A DNA stretch of 64,000 bases from Haliotis asinina (Eukaryota > Mollusca > Gastropoda > Lepetellida > Haliotidae): NCBI RefSeq assembly GCF_037392515.1, contig NC_090295.1:19236001-19300000 (forward strand). The letters run 5' to 3'. Of the stretch, positions 1 to 10,430 are shown in pieces. The position numbers and the translations under genes were made by a program. How positions within the stretch are numbered: the stretch's first letter is position 1; every line of letters begins with the position of its first letter. The notes below the pieces were generated by a model. It did not search any database, was not told where the DNA came from, and worked only from the letters and a program-made list of their open reading frames with translations.

Positions 1-19
1 GCAAGACTCATTATAACTC

Positions 20-190
20 AGGGCGGTTGGTTAGCCTCGTGGTTAAACCGTTCGCTCGTCTCCCAAATGACCCGAGTTCGAGTCGTAAAACTGGGTACAA
101 TATGTTAAGCACCATGTCTGGTGTCATCACCCGTGATATTATTATTACTAAAGGCAGCGTAAAATTAAATTCACTCATATTGAAGTAAGG
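20..190 (+). repeat. tRNA-derived SINE (A box, B box, CACT-rich tail)
   Basis: It starts with a tRNA-like head ('tagcctcgtggttaaa' as A box, 'gagttcgagtc' as B box). The body follows ('gggtacaatatg', 'tctggtgtc'), then a 'ggcagcgtaaaattaaattc' and 'actcat' tail. The same family recurs in both orientations throughout the window and is called SINE-1 here. Block B lacks this copy at the matching place, so it inserted after the A/B duplication or was lost from B. Confidence 0.8.
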
Positions 191-889
191 TGACATGTCA
201 AACGGGAAGAAAACTCCTTTCAAAACATTAAGAGGAAATGCGAGGAAAGGTGAAAGTGAATCTGCCTTCAGGTTTCAATGGCAGGCCAACGATCTGTATT
301 TTAACGATATAGCTGGACTCCGTTATCTCGGGTTTGCCGGTATCGAAAACACATTCTGTTGTTCTGAAATCCGACATATATAGTTACATATTATTGTACG
401 AATGTAATGAACATCTTGAAATCCCTATCAAAAAGTTCAATGAAAGAGGTTGTCCGTTTGCATTATTGGGTTCAGGGTTAAGAAGTATATCTGAAGTTAC
501 TTTTTTAGAGACAACAAAAGTCAAGCATCACGGCACATCTTCCACCCACTTTTCATGGAAGATTGACTATAGAAACCCTTAGGCTCATGCAGTGTGTCAC
601 TCAAATTTAAAGTAGCGACAACTAAAATTTTGAGCTGACACCTTGAAAATGTATTTCATGCCTCCAAGACATTACGGTCAAATTACAATGTTATAAATAT
701 ATCTAAGCACAGACATTTAAGAATCGCGCATAACGTTCTGGTCGAACGATTCAGTGAATGAGCGAGCAAAACACGGTTTTACGACTCAAAGCTCCCGTAA
801 TATAATGCCAGGAACGCAAATGATCTCGGCTTCAAACGTGTTGCAGAGCCAGTACATGCCTAACTGGGGAATCACTGACACTATGTTTC

Positions 890-1072
890 CAGCAAGGGGC
901 GACTAACGGGATCTGTTGGTCAGGCTCGCCCTCGTAGATGGCATCCCAATTGCGTTCATCCATGTTCACTATTTTTGTCACTAGATTCTCTGGTCCTGAT
1001 CGTTAAGTACCGACCTCTGTCATAAAGCTGGATTGATCAGTGCGGCGTTAAAACAACAAACCAAACCATACA
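890..1072 (-). repeat. Old copy of the SINE-2 family
   Basis: It reads 'ggcgactaacgggatctg...ggtcaggctcgc...cactagattctctggtcctga...gtgcggcgttaaaaca'. This matches, with many changes, the reverse strand of the well-preserved SINE-2 copy at 5407-5678. Confidence 0.6.
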
Positions 1073-2029
1073 TTCTGCGCTCCTTATACACGCATTAACC
1101 ATAGAAAGCAGTCTATGTTTACACTATCTCAACACCACACGCATAATATGACACTCTTAGAAAAAACATAACTCGTTTAGTTACTCCAGCTTACAACCGC
1201 GTAACGTGTTTATTTTGCGAAGCGGTACGAAGGTGTCAAAGCCCAGGCCATCCGATCTATGCAGTTCAGCACCTCAGATAAGAAAAGATACTTCTTTTAT
1301 TTTTGGAAGCCTTCACTGACATTACCACGATGCCTAGACAATACATGTACTAAGAATACCTTCAGGATACACAAACTCCTGTATACATTCTTGTCATGAC
1401 TAAGGACGAAACAACTGTTTTGTACACCCCCTTCCGCGTGCCAAACTGGTCACGGAAACACCGACGGTGTCCAGTACTTCCTGTTGATAACGTTGGTCAG
1501 TGATTGTCCCGGGTATTTTAGTTAGATCCAGCTGGCAGTTACAATAAACGCAACATCACACGATCACGCACAAGCGCTGTAATGGAAACATGTAGATAGT
1601 AGCGACTTTGTCAGAACAAGGATCCGTATAGCATGTCCACAGAGTTTCAGAAACCACTCATTTGTACATGGGGAAAGTATACATCTTGCCATGTGGAAGC
1701 CAGTTAATTCAGTACCGTTGTCCTTTAAATAAGTTCCGAAAACTCTCGTTTAAATACTAGGCTCCATACCTTCGCAGCACGTCCATATGCGACCCACAGC
1801 TGTCTGATACGGTGTTAAGTACACATTATATGGGTGCATTTGCCAATGTGTACAATAGATCGTCTGTTTGGAAAACAACTTGTCAACACTCTACATGGAT
1901 TCACGTGAATCATAATATACTCATGCATACACAAGTATATTTAATGTTCGTCAAACTGCCTTGTTTAAATAGTTATATAGTTATACAGCACCAATTTATT
2001 TCAAGACGTCATGTCCATTGCTTTCATTT

Positions 2030-2515
2030 GCCAAACCGAAACGAACGCAGGACACACAGTTCATGCATGAAAACATGTGACAACATGTGATACTGCTTAC
2101 CTGTTGCAACCATGTTTCTCATGTCGATAATATGCCGGTTATACCCGATATACCCCATATGTCCTGCCAGGATTTTGTGTCATGTCATGTTCTTGCCAAA
2201 AGGGAACCACATGCGGGTGCCTTATACTAAGTATGGACATGGTTCAACTCTGCACACTGCCACGTTAGGGGAGAAACCTCATGTTCATACAGTAATACTG
2301 GACCTTGGAGACCACTAAATACAATTATCTGGAAAAAGCATGATGTGTGGGTTGTCACTATTTTACTCCGACCCCTTCATTTGTCAAACCGAAACGAACA
2401 TCAGAAGGTCACTCTCTTCATGAATGTGGTAGGTGTGTGATGATGCACCCGCCTTAAGCTCAGGTATTCAACGTCCAACAATACATACCTGTTGCGACGA
2501 TGTTTGTCATTTCGA
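2030..2515 (+). repeat. Local direct duplication upstream of gene 1
   Basis: The stretch beginning 'catttgccaaaccgaaacga' (about 2029) and running to 'ttgcaaccatgtttctcatg' (about 2122) recurs in diverged form at about 2380-2515 ('catttgtcaaaccgaaacga', 'ttgcgacgatgtttgtcatt'). The offset is roughly 350-380 bp. Block B keeps one recognisable copy (about 13625-13730). Confidence 0.55.
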
Positions 2516-3257
2516 TAATATACCTAACATACTCTCAGATAGCCACCCTTTATGCGCTGTGTTATATGTCTGATGGAGTCAGACATCACGATATTGCTTC
2601 TAGACGAACTTATTTCCAAATTTACAATGATTATGTAACGTTTTCAGCAACGTTATTAATGGTGTGGTGTTTATGTCATAGTGTGTTGGCAGACTGCGTC
2701 CCATCGGTTCAGAGATCTGCTAGAATATGTTCAGTTCGTATTTGGTGACGCCAATTTTCAACATTGATTGCACGCACGTATTGCAAGGACCGTTCATAAA
2801 TCAAACGGTATTTTGAACATATGAAGCTGAATACTTGAATGGAAACTTAATGGATTGAACTTCGCCGATATGGATCATTGTATTGAACAGCAATGCTATG
2901 TTTTGTAATACTAGTTTGTTACTTGCTGTGTACAGTTTCGGATGTTTGACATTTGTATCAATCACCACGTCTTCATACCGTGGTCCATTCATTGGGAATA
3001 TGTCGGAGAACCCTGGCCGTCGAAATGCGATGCTACTCTGTGAACCACGAATCCCAGTCTCAGAATATGCAATTAGTGCACAGAAAGCACAAAAGAAGAT
3101 CAAAGTGGTTTGTCCATCCAACACAAAAGGGTTACAAGAATGAATTTATCAACTAGACGTCAAATCCTAATTTCACATTTCAGAAAAAAAGAACATTTTA
3201 CATAAGTTCAGAGAATCTACCTGTTTCATAAACATGTCATCTTATCTCTTTAGCTGT

Positions 3258-3290
3258 ATCACGTGACGCTCTTCTGAGGATAAAAGAGAG
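3258..3290 (+). promoter_or_regulatory. Core promoter of gene 1: CACGTG E-box and TATA-like GATAAAAG
   Basis: CACGTG lies at 3260-3265 and GATAAAAG at 3279-3286, 84 nt before the start codon. The same pair with 13-15 nt spacing is in front of all three intact paralogues, including the diverged gene 4, where the surrounding DNA is otherwise little conserved. GATAAAAG is a plausible TATA box; the start site would then fall near 3310. A CACGTG palindrome is the classic site for bHLH factors. Its use here is inferred. Confidence 0.65.
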
Positions 3291-3362
3291 ACCAATTGTT
3301 TCGTTCGTGGGCGATTTGCAGAGGTCTTTGCACAGGTACATCTCCAACAACAAAATTCAAGA

Positions 3363-4139
3363 ATGATCCTACAGGTAACACTACTCCTCGCTGGTCTGGC
3401 TGTAGCAAGTGGAAGCATCTGTTGTCCACCCGATCAATTCAACGCATACCAGTATGTCAACTTCGTCAACTCCACGACCACTATTGAGGTAAGTACACAT
3501 TCCGTCAACTCCGTTATAATTTACAACCACTCTCACCTCTCCACAATTCCAGTGGATGTTTGGAGCTGAAAGCGGAATGCCTTTGCTGAACCAAAACAGT
3601 GAAAACTGTATGAAAAATACTTACCTTCACATAACTGGTAGCATTTGCTTGTACCATGATTTGTCTGTTTTCTGTTTATAATACCTTCCTATACCAAACT
3701 GACATTCAAAGAAGAAATCAAGATCAGGTTTACATCTTTAATAGTTGAATAAATGTGTCTCCTCAAACCAAATGCTGCTTATAAAATACATTATCAATCA
3801 ATGAGATTTAACTATAAGTGAGTAAGAACTATTGATAACCAAAATCCAATCTCTCAATTAAAGACGCCATGCAGAAAATAAAACTAGCATACAAATGCAA
3901 TATGTCCTGTTATGAAACACAGTTCATGGGTATAAACTATATTCCATGCCGTGATACGTGCCTTGTCGGGGTAGAAAAAGGGTAGAAAAAGGGTAGGTTG
4001 TCTATCTTTTGTATATAGTGAATAGTGCAGCAAGTTTAATTTGTAGTTTGCCACAATACATCCAGTATTTTCTTTTCGAGTGAATCCCGAAAACACATTG
4101 TTCAATAATATCATAACGTACGCCCTCGTGTTTCAAACA

Positions 4140-4176
<37 letters not shown>

Positions 4177-4177
4177 C

Positions 4178-4251
<74 letters not shown>

Positions 4252-7200
4252 GTAGGTAGGTAGCGCTAAGATAGTCGTAAATTATTGTTAACGTATGGCA
4301 CTTACGACTATCTTAGCGCTAAGAGAGCTTCGAAAATCTAGGCGCTGGTTTGAATTCCTGACATATCCAGCAGTAACATATAAGCATCACTGAAGCAGTA
4401 GAACATAATGTTCAGACGTTAGGGGCACATTTATCTTGCTTGATGTGTCAGCACCAGATCAAGAACAACGTGGGTGTTTGGATGAGTACAGGGTCCTTAT
4501 TCTCTCCCTAAGATTTCTTAACTTTGATCGTAGCCAATGTCTTAAGAATGGGCTTAAGCAGCACCGCACATGGGTATAAACTATATAGCATGCCGTGATG
4601 CATGACATATTTGAGTAGAAAATGTAGGTGTTAATTTGTTTTAAGTTTTCTCTGTAGTGAAGAGTGCAGCACATTCAGTTTGTTACTTTCTTTTTAAGTA
4701 AAACCTGCGAAGAAATTGTTCGATAATACCATACCGGCCGCCATCGTGTTCCAAACTATATATGTTCCAGCACGTAATTGTCTCGCCAATGTTGGCTGCA
4801 ACATCAGAAGTTGGTTATCTTAGGAAGATAGGTGGAGGTATGGGGGCTGCTGTTCCAGTGCATCTTTGTACTGTGATGCTGAGTTTGTTTAAAATGGAGG
4901 TGCTAATAAAAGTGTATTTGCTAGCATGGGCATATTTTGAATTTCTGACATATTTGCAAAACCAACAGTAGCATATAAGCATCACTGAAGCAGTAATGCA
5001 TGATGTTCAGGCAGTTAGGGGTTTATCTTGTTCGAGGTGTCAGCACCAGATCAAGAACAACGCCATAATTGGATGTTTGGATGGCGATGAAGGATCTGAT
5101 CTTACATTAATATATTTGTCTGGCTGAACTTGATATGATAAATAGTGCCTTTCAAATCTTTCTAAACTGACAAATCAAAACATCTTGTCCTATTTTTGCA
5201 TATTTTCAGGCCTTGTATTACATGGTCTATGACGGTGTCAACCAAAGATACCTCATCACCGGCGACCGCAGCAACGGTCAGGTTGTCGGCACCACCAAAG
5301 TAATCTACGACTACCGACAGGTAAGGGAGACCTCCAAAGTGCTCAAAGATTATACCTTTCTTTCATGCCCTTGTTTTAACTTGAGGTTAAGCCTCCGATT
5401 CTCTTAGTGAGTGAGTGAGTGAGTTTAGCTTTACGCCGCACTGAGCAATATTCGAGTATATGGCGGCGGTCTGTAAATAATCGAGTCTGGACCAGACATT
5501 CCAGTGATCAACAACATGAGCATCGATCTTCGCAATTGGGAACCGATGACTTGTCCCAACCAAGTCAGCAAGCTGACCACCCGATCCCGTTAGTCGCCTC
5601 TTACGACAAGCATAGTCGTCTTTTATGGCAAGCATGGCTTGCTGAAGGCCTATTCTACCCCGGGACCTTCACGGGTCTCGATTCTCTTAACTAATGTCAC
5701 CATATACATGCAGGTCTTCATATTTACAGTGGTGAGTTGGGGTACATGTCACAATAACGTTTCCTTATCATTTCTATGTTTGCAGAGAACCGCCTACAGT
5801 ATTGATGCAGAAGCACGCACATGCACAACATTCCCCATTCAGGGAAATTTTAAGGATCAGCAAAATGTCTGTGTTCCAAGTAAGTCATTTCAAAATCTGG
5901 CGACAAACGTTTGAATAGCCTCCTCTCAATTGACGTCAAACAGAGAAAGCCAGCCGCTATTTAACAATACAGGTCCAAAGAGTCGACAAATAACGGTCGT
6001 TTCACATTCAGTTTAGATATGCTGATATGTCATCACGCCATCAACCACTGGTTTACCCGGACCAGATTCAATCATTTACAGGCCTCGTCTGTTTTGCTAA
6101 AACATCGCCAAAACATCGCTAATGATAATAATAATAATAGTCCATTTATCATGCACATTACTCCATGCACAATGCATGCTCGAAGCGCCCAAACAATCTG
6201 ATTATATTACCCCGAATAACCCAAAGCTGCCCGTTAGGCGCTAGACGGTTAGTGTTTACATGACTTATTCAATGGGGTACCCATTTTCTGCTGGGTGAAC
6301 AAGGGCAACTTTGAACAAACTTACCTGCCTAAGGTGAGACCACATGTGTTATGTGCTTCGGTTTGGGACAGGACTTAAGTCCTAGAAACTCTCAAGAGTC
6401 AAGCTGCCAAACACGGTCACCCATTGAAGGACTGTCCGAGATCGATGGTGCTTAACTCTGACTGATTCGTGGCCTGAGCCATGTGCATAGGACCACACGC
6501 CAAATCCATTCGTGACCACTCTCAAGAGTCCGCACCTTACCGCAACTTAAAGTGGATACCCTGTTTAGACACATACACTGGTAAAGAACTGACGGTTCTT
6601 GTTTTAGCTCTTTAACGTCATGCACACGGGGTAAAGATAGTCATTTCGGTAAGATGCGGCCGGAGGAATTCACACAAGTCCATCTGCTACACTCTGGGTC
6701 GAGCAAAATGCGAAATATCTTGAATTAAATATTGACGAATATACTTCTAAAGTGTAGACGAACCCTTTCATTTCGCTTGATAAACCTACAAATGTCCGAC
6801 ATGTCGCACCGTCATCCATACTATACAAATACTTATACATTTGACTGTTTATCTCAAATTCGATACTACCTTTACTTGAAACTATACTCCTTGTCGACCC
6901 CTAAATTATTTCCTCTTAGGTGAGGCTGTGCCGATCGGTCCTTTCTTTTATGGCTACAATCAGGACAGGCTGAATGCGCAGACGTACACCTACAACACCA
7001 CCTCCCCAGATGGTGGTCATCAAAGGGTGACGATTGTCGTCTCAGATGCTGGCTGTATACCGCTTGTCATCGCCAGAACTACGACCGGTGGCGCAGGTTG
7101 GTATGGGTGAGAGAGAGTGAGTGATATTGAGTGACAAAGCAGATAAACGCCTACTATGAACAGTGCATTGCAAAGTCAGGTCAGCGGCCAAAATATGAGT

Positions 7201-7589
7201 GTGATTTCATGTCGTTTCAAGCATTATAACAAAAACATGCAATGGCTTAACCCGAACATCATATCTCACACTTTTCTGCGTGAATGTGGGCAGACGTCTC
7301 ATGATCGGGTTGGAGATATAGATGCATATTTAACGAACGGGATTTATTCTAAGTGAAAGAGAAACCCAGAATTAGCAGCGTGTCATGAGACATCGAATTG
7401 TTTACAAGTAGCCGTGACCCGTGGTGCAACTCTTATATAACTCACTGTCTCGTAAAACAAGGCAAACTTGCTGACCATAAAATATTTTCTTGCTCACCAG
7501 GAGGTAACTCCTTTTACCAAGTCGGATACAACGACTTCTATCCCGGCATCAAGGACATCACTGTCTTCGACATTCCGTCATACTGCTGA
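3363..7589 (+). CDS. Ependymin-related secreted glycoprotein, gene 1 (five coding exons)
   Basis: Coding exons: 3363-3488, 5210-5320, 5786-5879, 6920-7096 and 7501-7589, joined in phases 0, 0, 1 and 1 to give 198 residues. The start ATG opens a signal peptide (residues 1-17, ending VASG). The mature chain begins SICCPPDQF, the Cys-Cys start typical of ependymins, and ends FDIPSYC, also typical. Six cysteines are at 20, 21, 92, 108, 156 and 198, which suits three disulfides. N-glycosylation sequons are at N36 and N136. Ependymins are secreted or lysosomal, cysteine-bonded, calcium- and lipid-associated glycoproteins; related proteins have been reported from mollusc mantle and shell. The ligand of this one cannot be read from sequence. 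Introns 1-3 end in AG and begin GTAAG; intron 4 begins with the weaker GTTGGT. Intron 1 holds a microsatellite and a foldback element, and intron 2 a SINE-2 copy. The family call is firm; the tissue role is open. Confidence 0.92.
4134..4262 (+). repeat. Compound microsatellite (TA)n-(GA)n-(GATA)n
   Basis: A short TA run is followed by GA repeats, then about 18 GATA-type repeats, ending in GGTA units directly against the foldback element. The matching site in gene 2 (15955-16014) has a shorter GATA run, so the tract was present before duplication and has since changed length. Confidence 0.9.
4261..4346. mobile_element. Palindromic foldback (MITE-like) element, left outer arm lost
   Basis: Inverted arms TAGCGCTAAGATAGTCGTAA (4261-4280) and TTACGACTATCTTAGCGCTA (4302-4321) flank a 21-nt loop. 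Outside the right arm is 'agagagcttcgaaaatctagg'. The complete copy at 39343-39454 has this outer arm on both sides, so here the left outer arm has been replaced by the GATA tract. No coding sequence. Confidence 0.85.
5407..5678 (+). repeat. SINE-2 family element, well preserved
   Basis: It runs from 'gtgagtgagtgagtttagct' through 'tggcggcggtctgtaaataa', 'agtctggaccagacattcca', 'gttagtcgcctcttacgaca' and 'tgctgaaggcctattctacc' to 'gggaccttcacgggtc'. At least ten more copies occur in this window in either orientation. It shares the 'gagtttagttttacgccgc' end with SINE-1 (in reverse) but has a different body. Gene 2 lacks it in intron 2, so it arrived after duplication. Confidence 0.85.
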
Positions 7590-7743
7590 GCCTGATACCG
7601 TACGTATATCCACAAATATCAAGTGTTTACTATGGAAAAGTGCGTAGAGTACCACACAATCAGCTGAGATTTAATTATAAACTAACATTTCAACAACATA
7701 CTGCCTATGTCCAAAAAATGTTCCTCTTTTATTTCTGTTTCAG

Positions 7744-7850
7744 AACAACATTATAAAGATACAACACTCTAACCTATCATTCACACGTACCAACGTCTGT
7801 CTGACCAAGTATTTATCACATGACGAATAAAAATGAGTTTTAGAAAAAAA
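7744..7850 (+). terminator. Gene 1 last non-coding exon and polyadenylation signal
   Basis: After the stop codon a conserved GTACGT donor at 7600 and a polypyrimidine-AG acceptor ending at 7743 define a 3' UTR intron of about 144 nt. The final exon carries AATAAA at 7826-7831, followed by an A-rich stretch. The same exon is found in gene 2, pseudogene 3 and gene 4. The UTR intron lies only about 10 nt after the stop, too close to trigger nonsense-mediated decay by the usual 50-55 nt rule. Confidence 0.75.
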
Positions 7851-7959
7851 ATATGTCTCACCCTATTTCTCTTTCCGTGGCTGCAAGTTGAGATTGAGAA
7901 TACGTCCAAGAAAAAAGTTGTTTTTCTGCAGGCATTTTGTCTATGTCTCTTCCGCTCCA

Positions 7960-8106
7960 GTGAGTGAGTTTAGTTTTACACCGCTTCCAGCAATGTTCCA
8001 GCAACATCACGGCGGGGGATGTCAGAAATGGGTTTCACACATTGTAACCATGTGGGGAATCGAACCCGGGTCTACCGCGAACACTTTAACAACTCGGCTC
8101 TATTAC
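7960..8106 (-). repeat. SINE-1 copy, reverse orientation, shared by blocks A, B and C
   Basis: Reading the plus strand: 'gtgagtgagtttagttttac', 'ccagcaacatcacggcgggg', 'gaaatgggtttcacacattg', 'ggggaatcgaacccgggtct'. Equivalent copies sit just after the poly(A) site at 19002-19143 and 25905-26033, so it was in the ancestral unit. Confidence 0.85.
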
Positions 8107-9584
8107 TTATAAAGAGTGGAGTCTCGGCCTCCTCACATCAAACTGAAAAACATGCACTTGTCCAGATAAGAAAAGAAAGTATGATAACAAACATAAGTAT
8201 AATGGAACGTCTACGTATGCAATGACGTCATAGGCAGTTTTGTTTGTTGTTCAACACAGCACTGAGCAATATCTCAGGGGTATGGCTGTGGTCTGAGAAT
8301 ATGCAAGTCTGATTAAGAGAATCCAGCGATCAGCATCATAAACATTGATCGAGGCATATGGGATACGAAGACATGTATAATATGCCACTGCATAACAGAC
8401 ACAAAAAATGTATACAGGTGTCACAAACACATGTTATTAACAAGGAGAATGTGAACATTATAGCATTTACAAGACACTTTTCGGAGCAAACAATTGTCTC
8501 AGTAACATGTAAGAGGTTTATTCAGTACAATGACCACAGACCCATCTACATTACAAAACAAATGATAAATGCATACAGCTTGGTGGTGGTTGCGGTGGTT
8601 GTGGTTCGAAAGCTGTGCAGAAGAAGATACTGCTATCACAGCAATGAGGAACGTTTAGCTAAAGTTGCTTTGACGTATTAGAAACACTTCTTTAAGATCA
8701 AGGAATATTTCGAACTTGGTGTATACACCAGTGTGTCTTTTGTTTTAGGCTGTATTTATGGAAAATATTTCATTTTTAAAACATAATAAACAGGATGTTT
8801 AAGCATGAAATGAACTTCACTCTCAATGACATTATGATTTTGAAATCGCTAACAGTCTTCGGAATTAACGTTTCTATTGAATTCGGTCTATTTAATATTC
8901 ATATTAATATCCACTTTCCAGTATTTTAATATTTTGTAGCTTTCAACTATTACAGAATACAAGGATTTCAGTTATGCCGATGTTAACTCTCAAGCTATAC
9001 TACTTACAGAATACCAGTCGCATTTTTATTCAAAACCAAACAGAATGAGAGAATATTATGAAGTCATTCATATGTAACAATAAATTAAATTCCAGAGAAA
9101 TTCATAGCACCATGTAATAAACATCTTTTAAGTTGATTAACACATGTAAAGAGAGAAAAAAGAGGACTTAATATACAACCTTGTCTGACTCTCTGTTCAG
9201 TGTCAACTTTAGTGGGGCTTGGCTGGTGATGTAACTGGGTCATCAAACTGCGACTCATGTGACCTAGTCTGAAAACAGTAACATGCTATTGATATTTCTT
9301 TCATAAGCAGACTACATTCCCAAAATAAGCATACGACTTTATGGATAACAACTTTTGTTTAAGTGTGTTTTCGTACACCGTTTTCAAGCCCGGTGATCAA
9401 AAGAGACTATGTGTTGAGAAGTACCTGAACACAGTGTGTTTTAACAAACATAAGATTAACATTAGCAGTATGTAACCGTGTAGCAAGTGCTACATAATGG
9501 GTTGACGTCAGAGGAATAAATAGTACAAGCCATATATGTATTGCCATCTTACGAATGGTAAGATCTGATTGTTAATTTTTGTTG
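8107..9584. other. 3' flank of gene 1, no gene recognised
   Basis: A worn SINE-2 piece lies at about 8255-8370. The stretch 8800-9500 is conserved in blocks B (19480-20290) and C (26650-27900 with one insertion), but no open frame is shared among the three copies. Nothing else is seen. Confidence 0.55.
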
Positions 9585-9589
9585 ATAGC

Positions 9590-9870
9590 AACATGATGCA
9601 TGGTCCTGGACTGACATTTTAACATGGCATCGATGAACTCTGTGTAATAGTCCTGATTCGAAGTTTCTGAAGTAACACCCGTGTAGCTGTGAAGGACTGG
9701 CCTTCCTGCCCCCAGAACTTGAACCAGATCGACCCCACATTCTGATGAGTCGGGTAGACGAATACGACAACAGATGAATCCATGGACTTTTGCAAGCACT
9801 CGTTCTGACTCCTGAACATGAACGTTGTGTCAGCGTGCCCGACGCTATTTCAGGCAACGCGTCATCAGTA
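9590..9870 (+). mobile_element. Tc1/mariner transposase remnant
   Basis: Broken-frame translation recalls the end of Tc1-type transposases: a PEL-N-x-D-x-x-x block near 9710-9745, where the family has SPDLNPIE, then SGRRIRQQ-like residues (9748-9775), where the family has GRRVR. Many frame breaks are present, so it is long dead. Block B lacks it between equivalent flanks ('atagcagcacgatgcatg' to 'tatctggtgtttcc'). Confidence 0.55.
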
Positions 9871-9995
9871 TCAATGCTTTTCAGTGTAAAGTTGTATCAC
9901 TGTATTTGGTGTTCATGAGGCGTTTTTAAACTAGTTTCATCATTTCAAAATGATGTCGCAATCGACTTTTCATCGTCTATCTTTAGCCTGGATGA

Positions 9996-10430
9996 AAGAA
10001 TATCTGGTGTTTCCAAGATATATCTGCATCCCTGGTATTTCCAACATTTATCATCCCAAAATGAGTTCCACAGGAGATATTGCTAGTGTAAGCTTCTAAA
10101 AGATATCGTTTTAACAGTAGATTTTGTTCAGTGGTATAACATCATAAACTTGATGACATCACAATGCTATGGTATCGCTACACTGGAAGTCCAATAGCTG
10201 TTACATGTTCACAGTTGTACATGTTTCACTGGATGATAAATATAATCTCACCCTCTCATCACCTTTATCATCTCATAGTGATATATATGATATGAAACGA
10301 CTCTCCGGTGTGACTCTATCTACATCCCTTCTGTTTCAAACATATATATCTGCACCCCTTCTGCTCCATAGATACATCCGCATCACTGGTGTTTCCAAGG
10401 TGTATCTGCATCCCTGGTATTCCTTTCATA
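9996..10430 (+). repeat. Degenerate minisatellite, 'atatatctgcatccctggta' type
   Basis: Units of about 28-30 bp with core 'atatctgcatccctggtatttcc' occur at 9996-10050 and again at 10318-10430, separated by about 270 bp of other DNA. Block B has a longer array of the same unit (20363-21256). Confidence 0.7.

Larger units (their letters stand above)
191..3240. other. Upstream intergenic DNA of gene 1
   Basis: No convincing gene was seen. Short open frames here are not conserved with the matching DNA of block B (12380-14460), although the nucleotide sequence is, so they look accidental. A worn copy of the second SINE family (SINE-2) lies at about 890-1070, and a local duplication at about 2030-2515. 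The stretch 1240-1330 resembles 22790-22880 at the start of block C. Confidence 0.6.
3895..5090 (+). repeat. Internal tandem duplication inside intron 1 of gene 1
   Basis: The segment around 3915-4550 ('catgggtataaactatat', 'gaaaacacattgttcaataa', 'taacatataagcatcactga', 'cagcaccagatcaagaacaa') recurs in diverged form at 4568-5080 in the same order. The second unit lacks the GATA repeat and the foldback. Gene 2 carries only the first unit, at 15710-16310, there nearly identical to gene 1. Confidence 0.75.

Noticed and set aside
2801-3124. 107-codon reverse open frame upstream of gene 1
   Set aside because: The matching DNA in block B does not keep the frame, so it is unlikely to be coding.
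4141-4260. A CRISPR-like array of short repeats
   Set aside because: Simple GATA microsatellite without spacers; the genome is animal.
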